From Deltaproteobacteria bacterium (lineage in GTDB: Bacteria > Desulfobacterota > Desulfuromonadia > Geobacterales > JAJYBI01), in contig JAJYBI010000035.1 in assembly GCA_021779095.1 (NCBI GenBank), positions 1 to 34,294 on the forward strand: DNA of 34,294 nucleotides. The letters run 5' to 3'. Made by a program: the position numbers and the translations under genes. Numbering within the stretch: the stretch's first letter is position 1; each line of letters opens with the position of its first letter. The notes below the pieces were generated by a model. It was not told the origin of the DNA. It did not search any database and worked only from the letters and a program-made list of their open reading frames with translations. This document shows positions 7,381 to 15,589 of the stretch, in pieces.

Positions 7381-8798
7381 GCGCGACCATGACGATGAAG
7401 GAGCGGCTCGCCATCGGGCGTGTCCGGATGACCGAGCTGGACGCCGTGGTGCGGAGCCGGAACTTCGAAGAGGTGAACCGGGGGCTTTCCCGAGAGGAGG
7501 CGGAGTGCGAGGCGAACCGCTGCATCCAGTGCACACACCGCCCCTGCGTAGACGGCTGCCCGGTGGGGGTTTCCATCCCCGAGTTCCTGGAGAGGCTGGC
7601 GGCGGGCGACCTGGCCGGCTCGGCCCGCATACTCACGGGGGATAACGCGCTCCCCGCCGTGTGCGGCCGGGTCTGCCCCCAGGAGACCCAGTGCGAGGCG
7701 CGATGCGTCCGCGGGGTGAAGGGGGAGCCGGTGGCTATCGGCTACCTGGAGCGGTTCGTGGCCGACTGGGCCATGGCGCACGCCGACGAACTGGGCAGAC
7801 CGCAGCTGCCGGCGTCCACCGGCAGGAGGGTGGCGGTGGTCGGCTGCGGTCCCGCCGGGCTCACCGCTGCGGGCGAGCTGGCCCGCAGGGGGCACGGGGT
7901 CACGATCTTCGAGGCGCTGCACGACACGGGCGGGGTGCTTCGCTACGGCATTCCCGAGTTCCGCCTCCCCAAGGAGATCATCGACCGTGAGGTGGCGCGC
8001 CTCCTGGAACTGGGGGTGGCGGTGGAGTGCAACGTCGTCATCGGCAAGACACTGACGATTGCCCAGCTGAAGTCCGCATTCGACGCGCTCTTCGTCGCCA
8101 ACGGCGCCGGCCTGCCGATGATGCTGAACATCCCGGGGGAGAACCTGAAGGGGGTCTACTCGGCCAACGAGTACCTGACCCGGGTGAACCTCATGGGGGC
8201 GGGGCGCGACTCCCAGTCCACCACTCCCATCCTCCTGGGGAGGAACGTGGCGGTCATCGGCGGCGGCAATACCGCCATGGACTGCGTCAGGACCGCCCGG
8301 CGGCTGGGTGCCGAGCGGGCCATGATCGTCTACCGGCGCAGCGAGGCGGAGATGCCGGCCCGGGTGGAGGAGATCAAGCACGCCAAGGAGGAGGGGGTGG
8401 AGTTCCTCGTGCTCAACGCCCCGCTGGAGATCGTGGGTGACGGGGAAGGATGGGCGTCATTCCTGCGCTGCCAGCGGATGGAGCTGGGGCCTCCCGACGA
8501 CTCCGGACGCCGCCGGCCGGTGCCGGTCGAAGGGGCTGAATACGATCTCCCCGCCGACGTGGTGGTGAACGCCGTCGGTACGCGGGCCAACCCGCTTCTG
8601 ACCGCCACGGCGCCGGACCTGGACCTGAACAGGTGGGGGAACATCGAAAGCGACGAGCGGGGTGCCACCAGCATTCCCGGGGTCTACGCCGGGGGGGACA
8701 TCGTGCGCGGCGGCTCCACGGTCATCCTGGCCATGGGGGACGGCAAGCGTGCCGCCGCCGCCATCCACGACTATCTGACGGGCGGCGGTGCCGCGTAG
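7377..8798 (+). CDS. nfnB: NfnB-type / homotetrameric glutamate-synthase-small-subunit-like flavoprotein
   Basis: This 473-residue protein has the N-terminal Fer4_20 domain with two [4Fe-4S] cysteine sets, C49-C52-C57-C61 and C96-C100-C106-C110. Two dinucleotide folds follow: VAVVGCGPAGLTAAGELA for FAD, and VAVIGGGNTAMDCVRTA for NADPH. The C-terminus GVYAGGDIVRGGSTVILAMGDG closes the FAD site. The family includes NfnB (electron bifurcation), SudA and the GltA-type subunit. Pairing with nfnA through an ATGA overlap makes Nfn the best reading. The complex is cytoplasmic and balances NADH, NADPH and ferredoxin pools in anaerobes. A strong terminator ends the operon. Confidence 0.92.
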   Translation: MSATMTMKERLAIGRVRMTELDAVVRSRNFEEVNRGLSREEAECEANRCIQCTHRPCVDGCPVGVSIPEFLERLAAGDLAGSARILTGDNALPAVCGRVCPQETQCEARCVRGVKGEPVAIGYLERFVADWAMAHADELGRPQLPASTGRRVAVVGCGPAGLTAAGELARRGHGVTIFEALHDTGGVLRYGIPEFRLPKEIIDREVARLLELGVAVECNVVIGKTLTIAQLKSAFDALFVANGAGLPMMLNIPGENLKGVYSANEYLTRVNLMGAGRDSQSTTPILLGRNVAVIGGGNTAMDCVRTARRLGAERAMIVYRRSEAEMPARVEEIKHAKEEGVEFLVLNAPLEIVGDGEGWASFLRCQRMELGPPDDSGRRRPVPVEGAEYDLPADVVVNAVGTRANPLLTATAPDLDLNRWGNIESDERGATSIPGVYAGGDIVRGGSTVILAMGDGKRAAAAIHDYLTGGGAA

Positions 8799-8825
8799 GT
8801 AATCGTCTGCATGCTGTTTTCAAGG

Positions 8826-8855
8826 CCAGCCGGGATTCTCCGGCGGTTTTTTTTT
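8826..8855 (+). terminator. Intrinsic terminator of the nfn operon
   Basis: The stem CC-(A)-GCCGG pairs with CCGGC-GG around a 6-base loop and is followed by nine T residues (8847-8855). It lies 28 bases after the nfnB stop. Confidence 0.88.
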
Positions 8856-8997
8856 GTTTGCTGTGCCACGGGCTTTCCTGTGCGCGCCGGCGGTGTACAA
8901 TTGAACTCAGAGACACCGGTCCAACGACAGGACGGGAAGCCGGACGTCCGGACCGGTGCCAAAGAGACAATGCGGTGACGCAACCGGGAGGTCAATC

Positions 8998-9765
8998 ATG
9001 AGCTTTTCAGACAAGGAGGCGTTGATCGTCGGCGGCAGCAGCGGCATGGGGCTGGAGACGGCCCGACTGCTCGTGGATGCGGGGGCGGCGGTGACGCTGG
9101 TCGGCCGGCGGCAGGACAAGCTGGACGCGGCCCGCGACCGGCTCGCGGCGCCCGGCAGGGTCAGCACGTTCCGGTGCGACCTGGCACAACCGGCCGAGGT
9201 GGACCGGCTCGTGCGCCACGTGCGCGATGGGATGCAGGGGGTCCGGTACCTGGTGAACGCCGCGGGGATCTTCTCACCCAAACCGTTCCTGGAGCATACG
9301 GCCGCGGACTACGATGCCTATCTCGATCTCAACCGGGCCATCTTCTTCGTGAGCCAGCAGGCGGCGCGGAACATGGCGGCCAGCGGCGGCGGGGCGATCG
9401 TGCATATCGGCTCCATGTGGGCCTACCAGGCGATCAAGGCGACCCCCTCGTCGGCGTATTCCATGGCCAAGGCCGGCCTGCACTCCCTGACCCAGCATAT
9501 GGCGATGGAGCTGGCGGACTACGGCATCCGGGTCAACGGTGTGGCGCCCGCCGTGGTGGAGACCCCCATCTACGGCTCATTCATCGAGCCGGCGAAGATC
9601 CATGAGACCCTGCAGGGGTTCAACGCCTTCCATCCCATCGGACGTATCGGTAGCCCGGCCGACGTGGCCGCGGTGATCCTCTTTCTCCTCTCGGACGGTG
9701 CGAGCTGGGTGACGGGCGCGGTCTGGAACGTGGACGGCGGCGTCATGGCGGGGCGCAACCGGTAG
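8998..9765 (+). CDS. Short-chain dehydrogenase/reductase (SDR)
   Basis: This 255-residue protein is a classical SDR. It has the cofactor loop VGGSSGMG (11-18), NAAG (87-90), the catalytic serine S139 in IHIGSM-like context, and Y154-x3-K158 in SAYSMAKAG. The C-terminus VTGAVWNVDGGVMAGR is typical of the family. An arginine pair (R37, R38) after the second strand suggests NADP(H) preference, which is inference. The substrate cannot be deduced. The start is set by GGGAGGTCAATC. A TACAAT hexamer at 8896-8901 could be its -10. The gene appears to stand alone between two terminated units. Confidence 0.93.
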   Translation: MSFSDKEALIVGGSSGMGLETARLLVDAGAAVTLVGRRQDKLDAARDRLAAPGRVSTFRCDLAQPAEVDRLVRHVRDGMQGVRYLVNAAGIFSPKPFLEHTAADYDAYLDLNRAIFFVSQQAARNMAASGGGAIVHIGSMWAYQAIKATPSSAYSMAKAGLHSLTQHMAMELADYGIRVNGVAPAVVETPIYGSFIEPAKIHETLQGFNAFHPIGRIGSPADVAAVILFLLSDGASWVTGAVWNVDGGVMAGRNR

Positions 9766-9906
9766 TGGCCGTCTGTCGGCTGCCCGCGGTCGATGTCGTT
9801 GAGCCGCTGAAGAGGGGGGGGCGGAGAAAAACCAAACCGTCGCACTGTCTTCGGTGGTGGCGATGACGCACCGATTCGCGCGGGGACAACGACCGGATGG
9901 GTGAGG

Positions 9907-9915
9907 TGTTATAAT
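9907..9915 (+). promoter_or_regulatory. Extended -10 promoter
   Basis: TGTTATAAT combines a perfect TATAAT (9910-9915) with the TG of an extended -10 element. No good -35 is seen at 17 bases, which is usual for extended -10 promoters. The ATG at 9934 is 19 bases downstream. Confidence 0.5.
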
Positions 9916-9933
9916 AAGTAAAGGATCGAGAAA

Positions 9934-10377
9934 ATGGGAAATATTCCTCTCTTCGTCGTAATGTTTCTTACGCTGGCAATCCAGATCGCGGTTCCGCTTG
10001 CCAGAATCATCAACGGTCTCATGCTGAGGAGCTGGCGTCTGCTGATGGAGGCGTACCCCGGCAGGGAGCTCCTGTGGGACACCGCATGCCGGTTTACGAC
10101 GGCCATGATCATCGGCGGCAGGTTCCCGCTTCGGCTCAACAATATGCTGCAGCTCTTCGCCACGCCGGACTGCCTCTGCCTGAGTACGGCGTTCGGCGGC
10201 GCACCGGAGGTGCTGATCCGCTGGTCCGATGTCGTACGGTTTACGGACCGGTCGGACCTGCTCTTCACCCGGGTGGAGCTGACGCTGCAAAAGACCGGCC
10301 TGTCGCTGCGCTTCTTCGGACGGGGAGGGCGCTTCGTCAAGAGATGGTGGAGACTGCGGTCGTACGGCACCGGGTAG
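9934..10377 (+). CDS. Membrane-anchored protein of unknown function
   Basis: This 147-residue protein has one N-terminal membrane segment (about residues 5-29, PLFVVMFLTLAIQIAVPLA) followed by a cytoplasmic-looking domain. That domain includes MIIGGRFPLRLNNMLQLF, a VLIRWSDVVRFTDRSDLLF block and a very basic tail (RGGRFVKRWWRLRS). The middle part resembles PH-like domains that report membrane-associated scaffolds, but this is only an impression. The site AAGGATCGAG and the extended -10 support the start. A GGCGGC/GCCGCC hairpin without a T run follows at 10383-10403. It is convergent with the band-7-like gene. Confidence 0.65.
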   Translation: MGNIPLFVVMFLTLAIQIAVPLARIINGLMLRSWRLLMEAYPGRELLWDTACRFTTAMIIGGRFPLRLNNMLQLFATPDCLCLSTAFGGAPEVLIRWSDVVRFTDRSDLLFTRVELTLQKTGLSLRFFGRGGRFVKRWWRLRSYGTG

Positions 10378-10522
10378 GGGGAGGCGGCTTCCCTTTTGCC
10401 GCCGCTGCACATCCCTCTTTGATTCCCTCACCGCGACGTCGGACCGACCTGCCCGCATCGAAATCCGGGAAAAGCGATCATCTGCCGACCCCGGATCAAG
10501 CGTTTCCGCGCAGTCGCGGGGA

Positions 10523-11221
10523 TCACACCCCGCCCGGCGCCGCCTCCTTTTCCACCGTCTCCTGCTCGCCCGCCACGATCCGGACCAGCGTCGCCCCGGC
10601 GGTGAAGGAGCAGCTTGCCTCCTCGATCTGCAGGCCGAGTTCCTCCATGCCGCGGTTCAGCTCCGCGACTATCGGCCGCAGGTACGCCTCCCGCTCCGCC
10701 TCCCCCGGGACGCCGGGAGTCAGCGTGAGGTGCGAGGCGCTCCGGTACAGCTCCCGCTTGACCACCAGAGCGTATTTGTCCTGGTAGCGGACGTAGGTGT
10801 CGTAGACCCGCTGCCATCCGTCCATCTCCATGAGGTAGCCGAGGGTGAGCACGAGGCGGCAGGCGGTGAGTCCTCCCGCGCCGTCGGGGACAACGATCTC
10901 CAGCCTGTAGGGACGGTCGGTCAGGTTGAACTGCGGCAGTTCGACGATGGTCTGGCTGCGGGAGTAGAAGTCGAACCGGTCGCGCACGGTCCGTTCGGGG
11001 ATGTAGAAGATCACCTTTCCGTCGCGCACCACCACCGAGTTCGCCGGGATCGCGATGCGGACGAGCCCCTTGTACAGGATGATGATGCAGAGCACCAGGA
11101 ACGCCAGCGCCGCCGTCAGCTGCTTCTGGGCGAGCGTGTAGGCGAGCCCGACCAGCGTCGGGAGCAGCAGCATGTAAAAGATCAACCGTTTCAACAGCCG
11201 GATCATCTTCTGGGCCCACAT
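10523..11221 (-). CDS. Membrane protein with SPFH/band-7-like domain
   Basis: This 232-residue protein has two hydrophobic segments (about 9-31 and 34-54), consistent with an N-terminal membrane hairpin. A soluble domain follows, starting IAIPANSVVVRDGKVIFYIPE. It contains the block QTIVELPQFNLTDRPYRLEI, then long helices, and a last strand ELGLQIEEASCSFTAG. The order of strands and the E-L-G-L-x-I pattern resemble SPFH (stomatin/prohibitin) domains, but the family assignment is tentative. The start is firm: AGGAGG lies 6 bases before the ATG. A much longer frame upstream on this strand is an antisense shadow of the hybrid kinase. Confidence 0.65.
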   Translation of the reverse strand: MWAQKMIRLLKRLIFYMLLLPTLVGLAYTLAQKQLTAALAFLVLCIIILYKGLVRIAIPANSVVVRDGKVIFYIPERTVRDRFDFYSRSQTIVELPQFNLTDRPYRLEIVVPDGAGGLTACRLVLTLGYLMEMDGWQRVYDTYVRYQDKYALVVKRELYRSASHLTLTPGVPGEAEREAYLRPIVAELNRGMEELGLQIEEASCSFTAGATLVRIVAGEQETVEKEAAPGGV

Positions 11222-11503
11222 CGGTTGCCTCCTCGCGGCTGAGCCTCTCAAGCCGGCAGTCCCGGCCACTGCATGGATACGCTTCAAGTGTACACCCGTT
11301 CCGCGGAAAAACATCGCGTCGGCACGAGTGCCGCGTTCCGGCCGGTGGTAGTGCTTGCGGAGTCTGCCGATTTCCAGTAATCTTCCCCAACTCCTCGCCG
11401 ATACGATGATGTGAGCGCAAAGAACCGGCTGGGGATACCATCGATCACGGGATGACGCCACCTCCCGCCGGTTATCCATGCCAATGCCAATACGGGAATG
11501 ATT

Positions 11504-13549
11504 ATGTCGAGGAACTACTACACCTTTCGCGAGCTGGTCGATGTGGGGAACCTGCAGGAGCTGATGGACCGGTTCTTTGCTGCTACGGGAATCCCCGTCG
11601 GCATCATCGACGTCGAGGACAATATCCTGGTAGCCACCGGCTGGCAGGATATCTGTACCGCCTTCCACCGCGTCCACCCGGCAACGTTGGAACGGTGCCG
11701 GCAGAGCGACGCCTTCATCCAGAAGAACCTCCACATCAGCGGCTACGTGGCCTACAAGTGCAAGAACGGCCTCTGGGATCTGGCGCTTCCCCTCCTGATC
11801 GACGGGATGCATCTGGCGACCCTGTTCCTCGGCCAGTTCTTCTACGAGGACGAGGTCCCCGACCTGGAGTTCTTCCGCCGCCAGGCGCAGGAGTTCGGCT
11901 TCGACGCGGAGCGGTACCTGGCCGCCCTGCAAAAGGTCCCCGTCTTCTCCCGTGCGCGGGTGAAGGCGGTCATGGACTACTACGCCTCCTTCGTCCGGTT
12001 CCTCATGGAGTCCGGCGTGACCAACCTTAAGCGGATCGAGACCGAAAAGGCGCTGCGCGAGAGCGAGGAACGGTACCGGGCCGTGTTCGAGCAGTCGGCC
12101 GACGGTATGACCATTCTGGATACGGCAACGATGGGGTTCGCCGATTTCAACACCGCCGCCCACCGCCGGCTCGGCTATACCCGTGAGGAGTTCGGGGCGC
12201 TGACGCTCTTCGACATCATCGAGGGGTTCACGCCGGAACGGTTTGCGGAGTGCGGCCGGATGGTGGAGGAGAAGGGGGCGGTCACGTTCGAGATGCGGGA
12301 CCGGACGAAGTCCGGGGAGACGAGAGATGTGCTCGTGTCGGTCAACCAGTTCATGCTGGACGGCACGCCGATGCATCTCGCCGTCATCAAGGACGTCTCG
12401 GAACACAAGAGGATGCAGGAGGAGCTGGAGAAGGGGCAGCGGCTGGAGTCGCTCGGCGTACTTGCCGGCGGGATCGCCCACGACTTCAACAACCTCCTGA
12501 CCGGCATCCGGGGGAACCTTTCCCTCATCCGGATGCGGCATGCCGGTGACGGGGAGACGGGGGCGCGGCTCGACAGCTGCGAGTCGGCGGTTCAGCAGGC
12601 CGCCGGGCTCAGCCGCCAGCTTGTCACCTTCGCCCGGGGGGGCGACCCGGCCAAGGAGCGGATCGACATGCGCCGGATCATTACCGACGCCGTTTCTTTC
12701 GCCCTGCACGGTTCGAACGTGGCCGGCGAAACGGAGATCCCGCCGGACCTGTGGCAGGTGGATGCGGATGCCGGGCAGATGGGCCAGGTCCTGAACAACC
12801 TGCTGATCAACGCCCGCCAGGCGATGCCGGACGGAGGGGTCGTCCGGGTTGTCGCCGCCAACTGCCGCGGCGGGGTGAAGGATGTTCCATCCCTCGGGCC
12901 GGGCGACTACATCCGTGTCTCCGTGGTCGACGGAGGGTGCGGCATTCCGTCCGCGCATCGGGAGCGGATTTTCGACCCGTTCTTTACGACGAAAATGGGC
13001 GGGACGGGGCTCGGTCTCACTTCGGTCTATTCCATCGTCAGGAAGCACGGCGGTCAGGTCCATTTCTCGCCGGGGGAGGCGATGGGGGCGCGGTTCGACG
13101 TGTACCTCCCCGCGAGCGGTGAGCTGCCGCCGGCAGCGGCCGCGCCGGTGGCGCCGGAACCGTTTTGCGGCGGCGGATGCGTCGTGGTGATGGACGACGA
13201 CCCGCTCATCCGCGACGTCGCCGGCAGGATGCTTGCCATGCTGGGGTACGATGCCAGTACCTGTGCGGACGGCGAGGAGCTGGTTGACCTGTACGAACGT
13301 GCACTGGACGAGGGGATGCGTCCCGATGCGGTGGTCATGGACCTCACCGTTCCCGGCCGGATGGGGGGGCTGGAGGCGGCTACCCGGATACTGGCGATCG
13401 ACCCTGCGGCGAAACTGATCGTGGCCAGCGGGTACTCCAACGATGCGGTCATGTCCGACCATGCCGCCTACGGGTTCAGCGCCGCGGTCGAAAAGCCGTT
13501 CCGGGTGACGGACCTGGGCGAGGCCCTGCAGCGGGTGACCTGCGGGTGA
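11504..13549 (+). CDS. Hybrid sensor histidine kinase with PocR ligand-binding domain
   Basis: This 681-residue cytoplasmic protein starts with a PocR domain (about 10-170; IPVGIIDVEDNILVATGWQ, then CRQSDAFIQ, then YVAYKCKNGLWDLALPL). A PAS domain follows (about 185-305). The histidine-kinase core has the phospho-acceptor in AGGIAHDFNNLLTG and the ATPase blocks NNLLINARQAMPDG, DGGCGI and GGTGLGLTSVYSIV. A C-terminal receiver (about 560-680) has its acceptor aspartate in VVMDLTVPG. PocR domains sense small ligands such as 1,2-propanediol in PocR itself; the ligand here is unknown. No membrane segment is present, so the signal is internal. ATGs at 11498 and 11504 both fit; GGGA spacing favours 11504. 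No DNA-binding regulator is adjacent. Confidence 0.93.
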   Translation: MSRNYYTFRELVDVGNLQELMDRFFAATGIPVGIIDVEDNILVATGWQDICTAFHRVHPATLERCRQSDAFIQKNLHISGYVAYKCKNGLWDLALPLLIDGMHLATLFLGQFFYEDEVPDLEFFRRQAQEFGFDAERYLAALQKVPVFSRARVKAVMDYYASFVRFLMESGVTNLKRIETEKALRESEERYRAVFEQSADGMTILDTATMGFADFNTAAHRRLGYTREEFGALTLFDIIEGFTPERFAECGRMVEEKGAVTFEMRDRTKSGETRDVLVSVNQFMLDGTPMHLAVIKDVSEHKRMQEELEKGQRLESLGVLAGGIAHDFNNLLTGIRGNLSLIRMRHAGDGETGARLDSCESAVQQAAGLSRQLVTFARGGDPAKERIDMRRIITDAVSFALHGSNVAGETEIPPDLWQVDADAGQMGQVLNNLLINARQAMPDGGVVRVVAANCRGGVKDVPSLGPGDYIRVSVVDGGCGIPSAHRERIFDPFFTTKMGGTGLGLTSVYSIVRKHGGQVHFSPGEAMGARFDVYLPASGELPPAAAAPVAPEPFCGGGCVVVMDDDPLIRDVAGRMLAMLGYDASTCADGEELVDLYERALDEGMRPDAVVMDLTVPGRMGGLEAATRILAIDPAAKLIVASGYSNDAVMSDHAAYGFSAAVEKPFRVTDLGEALQRVTCG

Positions 13550-13601
13550 TGGCCGGCCGGCGGGCGGCGGACCCGGAGGACAGAAGGAGCGAGTCAGCAT
13601 G

Positions 13602-13633
13602 AAAAAGCCCCCGTCACGCATGGCGGGGGCTTT
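13602..13633 (-). terminator. Intrinsic terminator of the minus-strand FAD-dehydrogenase operon
   Basis: A perfect 10-bp stem (AAAGCCCCCG / CGGGGGCTTT) encloses a 10-base loop. Five A on the left form the U tract of a minus-strand transcript. It may also act weakly on the plus-strand kinase gene that ends at 13549. Confidence 0.8.
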
Positions 13634-13675
13634 GACTGCCCGGTGTCTTTTGCGGTGCATCAACCGCACAGGGCG

Positions 13676-13894
13676 CTAGTGGATGCAGGCCCGGGTGCCG
13701 TACTTCTTCGTCACCGTGTCGGCAACCTCTTTCATCGCGCTGCAGCTGTTGCGGAAGAGGGCCATCTCCAGATCGCTCCTGACGTCGTCGGGGAGCCGCG
13801 ATTCGGCGATGAAGACATTTACGTCCTTCCCGTCGTTTATCCGCAACGGTCCCGCGTAGTCGACCGTCCAGCCGTTGCCGTACGAACATTTCAT
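13676..13894 (-). CDS. Small protein of unknown function (72 residues)
   Basis: The protein begins MKCSYGNGWTVDYAGPLRIN, has an acidic helix-forming middle (LPDDVRSDLEMALFRNSCSAM) and ends KKYGTRACIH. It is soluble with four cysteines. The start at 13894 is supported by AGGAGGTG at the right distance; a GTG three codons upstream lies inside that site. It is the last gene before a strong terminator and follows the 77-residue gene by 72 bases, so it may belong to the FAD-dehydrogenase operon. No family is recognised. Confidence 0.7.
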   Translation of the reverse strand: MKCSYGNGWTVDYAGPLRINDGKDVNVFIAESRLPDDVRSDLEMALFRNSCSAMKEVADTVTKKYGTRACIH

Positions 13895-13966
13895 AACCGT
13901 CACCTCCTCTGTGTACCCCTATTATCGCATACCGGCGTCGCAACTGCCATCCGGCCTCACTCCCCG

Positions 13967-14200
13967 TTACTCACCCCTCGTCAGGGTTTCGGTCATGGTC
14001 AGTTCCCACTCGTCCGCTTCCCGGTCGTGCCGCAGCAGGTAGAGGTTACCGTCGTCGGCGACCACCTTGAAGTAGTCGTGGTCCTCGCCGTACCATCTGT
14101 CCTCAATTACTTCCACCTGCCGGGTCGTCGCGCCGAGGGTGAACCTGACAGGCCGCTCGTCCCCCCTGTATCCCGCATAGGTCATGACCTGGAGCTTCAT
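13967..14200 (-). CDS. Small protein of unknown function (77 residues)
   Basis: The protein starts MKLQVMTYAGYRGDERPVRF and reads as a small all-beta fold: an RQVEVIEDRWYGEDHDYFKV segment, DDGNLYLLRHD, and a final EWELTMTE strand. The hydrophobic/charged alternation and the aromatic W-Y-G motif resemble small single-barrel proteins, but I recognise no family. It begins by an ATGA overlap with the FAD-dehydrogenase stop, so it is translationally coupled to that gene and probably functions with it. Confidence 0.72.
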   Translation of the reverse strand: MKLQVMTYAGYRGDERPVRFTLGATTRQVEVIEDRWYGEDHDYFKVVADDGNLYLLRHDREADEWELTMTETLTRGE

Positions 14201-15477
14201 CGAATCGCCTCCATGATCCCCTCCGCCGCCCGGATGCCGCTGGCCCAGGCGCCGGTGATCCCCCGGGAGGTGCCGGCTCCGTCGCCGGCCATGTAGACGT
14301 TGCCGCTGACGCGGAAATGTCCGTCGAGAAAGGCAGGCTTGTTGGCGTACATCTTGATCTCCGGGTAGTACATGATGGTGGAGGGGTGGAGCACGCCGGG
14401 GACGATGGTGTCCAGCTTCTTCAACGCAGCCCAGATGGTGCGCATGATCTTGGCCGGCACGGCGAGTCCCAGGTCGCCGGCGGTGACGGGGCAGCTGGGT
14501 GGAAAGGCGTACAGGTCGTCGTTGAAGGTCTCAAGGGTGGAGCGCTTCCCCATCCGGAAGTCGCCCACCCGCTGCATGAGCGGTCTGCCGCCGCCGATTT
14601 CGTTGGCGAGCCGGGCGAGGTAGACCGCCATCTGGTGGCCGCTGCGCACCGGGTCCTTGAGCCCGATGGTCTTCAAAAGGGCGAAGTTTACCAGGTCGTT
14701 CGAAGCTTGTGCCGTGGAGAGGGCGTGGCCGTTCACGAGGGAAAACTTCTGGTACTTTTCCAGCACGACCCGGGCGTGGCCCGAGTTGGTGCAGAAGGTG
14801 CGCACCCCGCCGGGGAACAGGAATTTTGGGTCGTAGTAGTCGTTGACGATCGGGTAGTTGGAAAGCGTCGTCTCGATCCGTACCCCCACGTCGACGATGT
14901 TGTCGATGTAGGGGACGGAGAGCCGTTCCATGATCTCCTGCAGGAAGTCGAACCCCTTCCGCCCCGGGGCGACGATCACCTTCCTGGCCCGCACCGTCTC
15001 CGTGCCGTCGATGACGATCCCGACGCCGTCCGGCCCGTCGAAGACGTCCGTCACCTCCCGCGAAAGCAGGAACGCCACCCCCCGCGCCTCCAGCTCGGTA
15101 ACGAGTCGCCGGATCAGGTCGCGGCTTCTGTCGGTCCCCACGTGGGCCTGGCGCACGTCCAGCAGCGTGACGCCGAGCCGTTCCGCCCTCCGCCGGTAGA
15201 TCGAGAGGTGCCGCTTTTCCTTGATCTCCGGCTTGAGGCAGTTCTCCACCCGGGGAAGGAGCCGCTCCGCCTCTTCTTTCGTCCAGCTGTCGGTCGCGAA
15301 GCCGATGGGAAAGGTGTAGTTCTGCTTGCAGTCGTTCAGGAGACCGCCGGAAGAGACCCTTTCACGGTCGACCATGATGATGGCGGGGGCGGGGGTGCGT
15401 TCGGTGAGGCGAAAGGCGGCGCCGAGCCCGGCGGGGCCGGTGCCGACAATGACGATGTCGCAGGTGCGGGGAGGCAT
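14197..15477 (-). CDS. FAD-dependent dehydrogenase (NAD(FAD)-utilising, COG2509-like)
   Basis: This 426-residue flavoprotein begins with the FAD-binding motif IVIVGTGPAGLGAAFRL. It has the inner segments VDRERVSSGGLLNDCKQNY and KVIVAPGRKGFDFLQEI, and ends with YMAGDGAGTSRGITGAWASG, which closes the FAD site. The middle shows the pattern of uncharacterised FAD-dependent dehydrogenases, with VDVGVRIE and TFCTNSGHARVV; the substrate is unknown. The start at 15477 is chosen for AAAGGAG; the 11 residues upstream lack a site. It leads a probable operon with two small downstream genes, ending at the terminator at 13602. Confidence 0.88.
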   Translation of the reverse strand: MPPRTCDIVIVGTGPAGLGAAFRLTERTPAPAIIMVDRERVSSGGLLNDCKQNYTFPIGFATDSWTKEEAERLLPRVENCLKPEIKEKRHLSIYRRRAERLGVTLLDVRQAHVGTDRSRDLIRRLVTELEARGVAFLLSREVTDVFDGPDGVGIVIDGTETVRARKVIVAPGRKGFDFLQEIMERLSVPYIDNIVDVGVRIETTLSNYPIVNDYYDPKFLFPGGVRTFCTNSGHARVVLEKYQKFSLVNGHALSTAQASNDLVNFALLKTIGLKDPVRSGHQMAVYLARLANEIGGGRPLMQRVGDFRMGKRSTLETFNDDLYAFPPSCPVTAGDLGLAVPAKIMRTIWAALKKLDTIVPGVLHPSTIMYYPEIKMYANKPAFLDGHFRVSGNVYMAGDGAGTSRGITGAWASGIRAAEGIMEAIR

Positions 15478-15552
15478 GGCGGACTCCTTTGCGGGGATGT
15501 CGCTGCCCACTAAGTATACCGCGCTTTCGGACCGGTGCCGGGAAGGAGAGGT

Positions 15553-15576
15553 GAGGCCCGCACGGATGCGGGCCTC
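15553..15576 (-). terminator. Hairpin between DUF4382 and FAD-dehydrogenase genes
   Basis: A perfect 10-bp stem (GAGGCCCGCA / TGCGGGCCTC) with a 4-base loop lies 13 bases after the DUF4382 stop on the minus strand. No U tract follows, so termination efficiency is uncertain. Confidence 0.5.
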
Positions 15577-15589
15577 GACTTGGAACGGA

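Noticed and set aside
10523..13669. A 1048-codon open frame on the minus strand
   Set aside because: Only its last 232 codons are a gene (10523-11221). The rest is antisense to the PocR kinase, is rich in R, H, P and G, and has no ribosome site.
13599..13679. A 26-codon plus-strand frame with an upstream AAGGAG
   Set aside because: It overlaps the terminator hairpin completely and its product looks random.
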